Source: Linnemannia schmuckeri
Taxonomy: Eukaryota; Mortierellomycota; Mortierellomycetes; Mortierellales; Mortierellaceae
Assembly: GCA_029449235.1 (NCBI GenBank)
Contig: JANATG010000012.1
Location: 1,426,001 to 1,490,000, forward strand
Direction: 5' to 3'
DNA length: 64,000 nucleotides
Below the pieces are notes generated by a model that saw only the letters and a program-made list of their open reading frames with translations, was not told the DNA's origin and did no database searches. Each line of letters begins with the position of its first letter. Positions within the stretch are counted from its first letter, which is position 1. The translations under genes were made by a program, and so were the position numbers. Positions 60,061-64,000 of the stretch are shown one piece after another.

Positions 60061-60861
60061 ATGGCGCCAAGGACAGCAACGGACAGTCTGACGCCGAGAC
60101 ATATCGCTTACCTGGGACTCATGCACATGCTCGGAGCCATGGTCCTCGACGGCGTCATCAACTTTGCACTCGCCACAGCCATGTACAAAGGTACCAGCAA
60201 TCCCGTCATGATATGGCCTCTTCCCAACACTCTCGCCGGTGAAGCTGCTGTGACGATCATCATCCAGACAACGCTGACATGGATCCTGGATAGACTCGCC
60301 GTCGCCGGAGACCTGAAGAAGGGCCTTGTCGCCCCGCTACGGATGCCTCGCAACGTCCACCCCTGGATCGAATGGTTTGTCGGACTCGAAGAGCTCCAGG
60401 AAGCACGGTCCAAGCAGCGGTACAACAAGGAAGCAGGCGGTCGCAAGGAACAACTTTTGCAACAGTTCAGGTTTCATGGCAAGCGGATTGGTGTCATGAT
60501 TGTGGTGACTTTTTTGGTCTTTTGGCCGCTGACCATCGGAGTCCTTTCTGCGCTGAGAAGTCAGGGAGTCGGTAAAGATTTTAGCCAGCTCGGAGGCGAT
60601 TTTAATGTATGGCCTTTCCCGGAGATCTTCAAGGGCATCTATGGTTTCGCCACGGGAATCACGACGCCGTTCGTCAGTTACGTTGCGCTGATCTACCAGG
60701 GCGAGACGATGATCCGGCTGCAGAGTCTTGAGTCTGAGAGCGACGACGAGCAGTCTTCGTCGGCACGGGGTACATATGGACGCAGGAACGGGTTTGAGGA
60801 CGACGACGATGATTTGGATGACGATGACTTGGTCATGCAGGATCTCCAGCGCCGCGTATAA
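60061..60861 (+). CDS. multi-span membrane protein, DUF2456-like
   Basis: Single-exon frame of 266 residues starting at the first ATG after a CAACAG-rich leader. Four hydrophobic segments are seen at about 14-36 (IAYLGLMHMLGAMVLDGVIN), 58-78, 141-165 (IGVMIVVTFLVFWPLTIGVL) and 195-218, with basic loops between and a strongly acidic Asp-rich tail. The INFALATAMYKG … PLPNTLAGEAAVTIIIQTTLTW block resembles a fungal family of unknown function (DUF2456, with a vacuolar yeast member). Family naming is from memory. The lack of introns is unusual for this window. Confidence 0.7.
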   Translation: MAPRTATDSLTPRHIAYLGLMHMLGAMVLDGVINFALATAMYKGTSNPVMIWPLPNTLAGEAAVTIIIQTTLTWILDRLAVAGDLKKGLVAPLRMPRNVHPWIEWFVGLEELQEARSKQRYNKEAGGRKEQLLQQFRFHGKRIGVMIVVTFLVFWPLTIGVLSALRSQGVGKDFSQLGGDFNVWPFPEIFKGIYGFATGITTPFVSYVALIYQGETMIRLQSLESESDDEQSSSARGTYGRRNGFEDDDDDLDDDDLVMQDLQRRV

Positions 60862-60987
60862 GCATAAACTGGAGTGTACGGAGTCGTTTCTCTTATCTCT
60901 TGCACTCTCATTCACCATAATACACAACTGCTTCTGCATACCTTTGTCTTTCTGTACTTTTCCTCGCTCATGAAAAGATTTCTCGCC

Positions 60988-62368
60988 CAGTACAAGCCAA
61001 GGTTTTTTTTTTTTACCAAGGTAGTGATGGGTCGTCTGTGACGACACATCAATTTTATCCAATTGAAAAGTGGAACTGTCCAAGTGAAGCTCGTACGAGC
61101 ACATAGTCTACTTCACTAAGTAAAGCATACTAAACAGTACATCGGTACCTGAGGACCACAGCCCGTCCTCTTACGAGTCCGGACGACCCTTGCTGCTTTA
61201 ACGCGAGCTCAAGAAATCTAGCCGTCTTCCTCCTCCAACTCCTTGATGACCATATTGCCCCTCCTAATATCCATGCGCCTCAGGCCCAGAAGGGACTCGA
61301 TGACTGCTTGATCAGCCACTCGTGTGTCGCGCTGCTCGCCTGGGCACCGCTCTCCGTCGTGTTCTGTGTTGGCTCGTCCGCAGAGGCACTCATCCTCTCG
61401 GAGCTTCCGTCCATATATTTGTTTCTACCCGCCGCTCTGACGTTCGGTTGTGCGTTTCTGTTTCATACTGGCCGTGATGCTGTTCGCCACCTCCCACTTG
61501 ACCGTCACTTCACATCTGGGTTTCCATAATCGCTCTCTCGCCTCCTTTTCGACGTACCGGCAAAACAGCCGACTTACGTGCCGGGCAATGCTGGCCGGGA
61601 TGTCCTTGAACACCTTATCCCACACTTTTGCTAAGGCTATAGGCACGAGACCTCGGTAAATGTGGCTGGCTGTCCATGCCTTCTCGGTCTGCTGCTGCCA
61701 CTCCTCCTCCTCTCCTGGCTTCTCGACCACCGACCACAATACCTCGCGGCACGTGCTTGTTCTCGGCTTCCTCCAGACGATATCCGGCGGTGGTGGTTTT
61801 CCTAGCTGACGCTTCTTCTCTCTCTGCGTGTTGAAGTATCTTGTGGCGATCGCTCCCCATCCATCCACTCGTTTGAGGGCATCCTTCCAGATCTCGTCTT
61901 GCACCTTCCTACTCTTGGGGCACGTCCAGACGTGAACGTTATCCTCCGTCTCTTGATCGCACTGTCGACATCGGTCGTTCTCGTATAGTTCTGGGCGTCT
62001 GGCGTGTAAGGCATCCATAGTTGGTAGCATTCCGTGGACTTTCTTTATCCTGTGGCTGCGTAGACGTGTATCCTGCTGAGAACTGAAGAAGGTATTGACT
62101 TGTCTGTTGCTGTGTATGTTGGAAAGAGTGTCCAGCCAGTCTGTGCCCTTGTAGTCCGGGATCGACCTCTTGGTCCTCTTGAGCGCCCTCCACTCCTGGT
62201 GCCAGCGTCTTGTGGTCTGCATCTTCAAAACATGCCTCGTGTCCTGATCTAGCTCTCTCCGGCCATCGTCACCGAGTACTTGATATCATCCTGGGCGGAC
62301 CTGTCGACCTGCCATGCTTGTCCGGTCTGGGATTGAGCCTCCTTCGCCACGCTCAGTACAAGCCAAGG
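60988..62368 (-). mobile_element. 5'-truncated LINE insertion with 15-bp target-site duplication
   Basis: The 15-mer CAGTACAAGCCAAGG occurs at 60988-61002 and again at 62354-62368. Directly inside the left copy is a T12 run (61003-61014), the poly(A) tail of a minus-strand element, so the insert is 61003-62353 (1351 bp). Its coding part reads from about 62310 to 61425: the C-terminal region of a LINE polyprotein with a CxxC…HxxxC zinc motif (CRQCDQETEDNVHVWTC), IYRGLVP and LWKPRCEVTVKWE near the end. The reverse-transcriptase domain proper is lost. About 410 bp of 3' untranslated sequence follows. It landed 126 bp past the 60061-60861 gene and its perfect duplication argues for a recent event. 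Confidence 0.9.
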
Positions 62369-62487
62369 AAGCCAGCCAAGAAAGGAACCTAAGACAGAAA
62401 AACGTGACTCTTTGGTTAATCAAAAACGTGAAAACGATTTTTCACTTTCTCTTTCCTTGAATCACTTACCCGTAACCCTTCAAAGAG

Positions 62488-64000
62488 ATGCCGACAGCAC
62501 AGGAGAAGCGCGAACTTTTGTTCAACGTCCACAGACCCGTCGAGCTGCCCACAAAGGAATTTGAGAACGACTGGTGGCCCCTCATCTCAAACGCATGGAC
62601 CTGCAACTCTGGACCCAAACCAACTCCCGTCGGCGCACCCCTAGGTTATATCAGAAACTACACTTGTCGACTCGCTACTAAATACAACCCAAAACCCAAA
62701 GACACCTCCAACGACGCACCCGACACAAAACGCAGGAAAAGAACCATTCGAGTCCCTTGCGAATGCCAAGCTGCCATCAAGATTACTCATGTCACCGCAA
62801 CAGGAATCACCACCATTGAACGCAATCATAACGACACACCCGCGGTTCACACACACTCGCTTGCTGATGTCGACAAGGCTCGGCGACCAGCTGCGATCAA
62901 GGCCCTGATCGACAAGGAGACTTTGAAGAGCAATAATCCGCTGGAGACTATTGCTTCTATCAGGCAGCTGGCAGAGGAGAGTGGGCTTGGCGAGGTGGCT
63001 GCGTTTGTGACACGCACAGAATTAGTCAACACTCGCAGGAGACAGCGGCAGACAGAGCTGAAACCATTGACCGGAGTGGTTCATGTCGATGGGGAAGTTC
63101 GAGCAGCAGCGGAGTTTTTGGTCACTAAGGACTATCGATGGCAGTCGTTTGGAGAAACCGCCGCTTCAGCAATGGCGGGTGCCATACCGCTTTTTAACGT
63201 CAATGCCGGTGATCCCGGTAGCAGCAGCAGTAGTACTTCCAGCAACAACAACAACAGCAACCGCGGGATCACCGACCTTGCACAGGGACTCGTTTTTGCC
63301 CGGCGTCAGCAATTGACTAAGCTATCAAACCACGGCTGGCTCACACTCATCGGCTCGGTTGAGGTTACCAACAAACATGGCTGGAGACTCTTTACTCTCT
63401 ACGTGCGGGATCGTCTTGGCTGCTGGGATTCAGGGGCGCATTTTTTTGTGAGTGACATTGACAGTTCAACAATCGCCCAAGCCCTCCGGCTCGTGCGACA
63501 GCTTGCACCTTCATGGCAACCACGATATATCCTGACCGACCAGTCTCCTGCAGTTACTGTCGGCATCGAGATCACCTTCCCCAGGACCATGCAAGGAGCG
63601 CAACAGGATGAGGAGCAAAAATGCGAGGTCATTTTTTCAACAACACACATGATGCAGATCTGGAAGGGCAGCATTACCGACCCTCAGACACAGCAAAGGA
63701 TGATACAGGCGCTTCACTGCAGGACCCGACTTGGTTTTGACTACATGGTGGAGAAAGCTACTAGCGGCTGTGATAACTCAGTGATCAGGCAGTATATCAA
63801 GGATTGCGTCGCCCGTGCAGAGCGATGGGCATTGTTTGCACGTCAGGAGTCGCCCTTCTTGCTTCAAGCAGCATCGCTGTCCGTCCTTGACGCCTACCAT
63901 CGCGAAGTCAAGCATCTCCCATCCGTCATTCACGGCCTCATCGGTAAGAATAATTTTGCGACAAATATGAATAGCGATTTGTCGATATCAAGACCCGTCG
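62488..64000 (+). CDS. Mutator-like (MULE) transposase, partial (runs off the window)
   Basis: Open from ATG 62488 to the window end (504 codons, no stop). The N-terminal third has a FAR1/WRKY-like zinc-binding pattern (YTCR, then CEC, then HTHS). A Ser/Asn linker follows. The MULE domain is clear: NKHGWRLFTLYVRD, GAHFFVSDIDSSTIAQALRLVRQL, WQPRYILTDQS, then FSTTHMMQIW and RWALFARQESPFLLQAASLSVLDAYHREVK. D351 fits the second catalytic Asp. The first expected acid lies in ATC-GGC at residue 289 and reads Gly, and the third reads Asp (468) where Glu is usual. It may be a domesticated or dead transposase. GGTAAGAA near 63943 could be a splice donor. Ends and inverted repeats lie outside the window. 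Confidence 0.8.
   Translation, partial: MPTAQEKRELLFNVHRPVELPTKEFENDWWPLISNAWTCNSGPKPTPVGAPLGYIRNYTCRLATKYNPKPKDTSNDAPDTKRRKRTIRVPCECQAAIKITHVTATGITTIERNHNDTPAVHTHSLADVDKARRPAAIKALIDKETLKSNNPLETIASIRQLAEESGLGEVAAFVTRTELVNTRRRQRQTELKPLTGVVHVDGEVRAAAEFLVTKDYRWQSFGETAASAMAGAIPLFNVNAGDPGSSSSSTSSNNNNSNRGITDLAQGLVFARRQQLTKLSNHGWLTLIGSVEVTNKHGWRLFTLYVRDRLGCWDSGAHFFVSDIDSSTIAQALRLVRQLAPSWQPRYILTDQSPAVTVGIEITFPRTMQGAQQDEEQKCEVIFSTTHMMQIWKGSITDPQTQQRMIQALHCRTRLGFDYMVEKATSGCDNSVIRQYIKDCVARAERWALFARQESPFLLQAASLSVLDAYHREVKHLPSVIHGLIGKNNFATNMNSDLSISRPV

Noticed and set aside
1..64000. CRISPR arrays, bacterial operons, riboswitches, viral genes
   Set aside because: None seen; all repeats are microsatellites, minisatellites or retroelement and transposase-related.

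Overview
The window is nuclear DNA of an early-diverging filamentous fungus, most likely Mortierellomycota. Coding genes carry many short GT-AG introns (typically 60-200 nt) and are separated by long homopolymer and pyrimidine-rich stretches. The gene set fits such a fungus: a TRAP-alpha-type translocon subunit, an ADAM metalloprotease, a half-size ABCA transporter, ceramide glucosyltransferase, a WDR53-like protein and a selenoprotein H homologue. Lineage is inferred from gene content. I rebuilt exon models by hand from splice signals, reading-frame phase and family conservation; every join reported as phase-consistent was checked for frame.

Layout. 1-2.8 kb is repeat-rich: two 5'-truncated LINE 3' ends (280-481 and 2175-2789), a tRNA-like element, a tRNA-Thr(CGT), a 30-bp tandem duplication and a hairpin. 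3.3-6.7 kb (minus) holds an unrecognised multi-exon gene interrupted by an in-frame TGA, with a probable upstream part in another frame. 7.6-9.0 kb (minus) is PIG-P and 9.4-10.9 kb (plus) a Cys-type selenoprotein H homologue, sharing a 398-bp divergent promoter. 11.2-15.4 kb (minus) is a kinesin-13, 16.2-16.9 kb (plus) SPC1, 17.3-20.2 kb (minus) NOP9, and 20.7-22.2 kb (plus) an unknown gene whose frame continues across two stops. 22.5-23.8 kb (minus) is TRAP-alpha, 25.1-29.3 kb (plus) a KAP121/IPO5 importin, 30.4-32.3 kb (minus) a Kre9/Knh1-like type I membrane protein, and 34.1-37.0 kb (plus) a WDR53-like protein. 40.0-43.7 kb (plus) is ceramide glucosyltransferase, 44.5-47.9 kb (plus) a damaged methylenetetrahydrofolate reductase, 50.3-53.7 kb (plus) an ABCA half transporter, 53.9-57.0 kb (minus) an ADAM protease, and 60.1-60.9 kb (plus) a four-helix membrane protein (DUF2456-like). 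61.0-62.35 kb is a 5'-truncated LINE with a perfect 15-bp target-site duplication. 62.5 kb to the end is a Mutator-like (MULE) transposase reading off the window.

Functionally most genes are housekeeping, with an ER/secretory bias: GPI-anchor synthesis (PIG-P), signal peptidase (SPC1), translocon (TRAP-alpha), glycosphingolipid synthesis (GCS), and several membrane or secreted proteins. No operon-like logic is expected. The most interesting signals are the decaying MTHFR copy (lost middle, frameshift, Trp-to-stop), similar nonsense lesions in two lineage-specific genes, the AT-hook selenoprotein H homologue with Cys in the Sec position, the precisely bounded LINE insertion, and a MULE-like gene whose expected catalytic acids look substituted. 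I found no CRISPR, prokaryotic or viral gene content.
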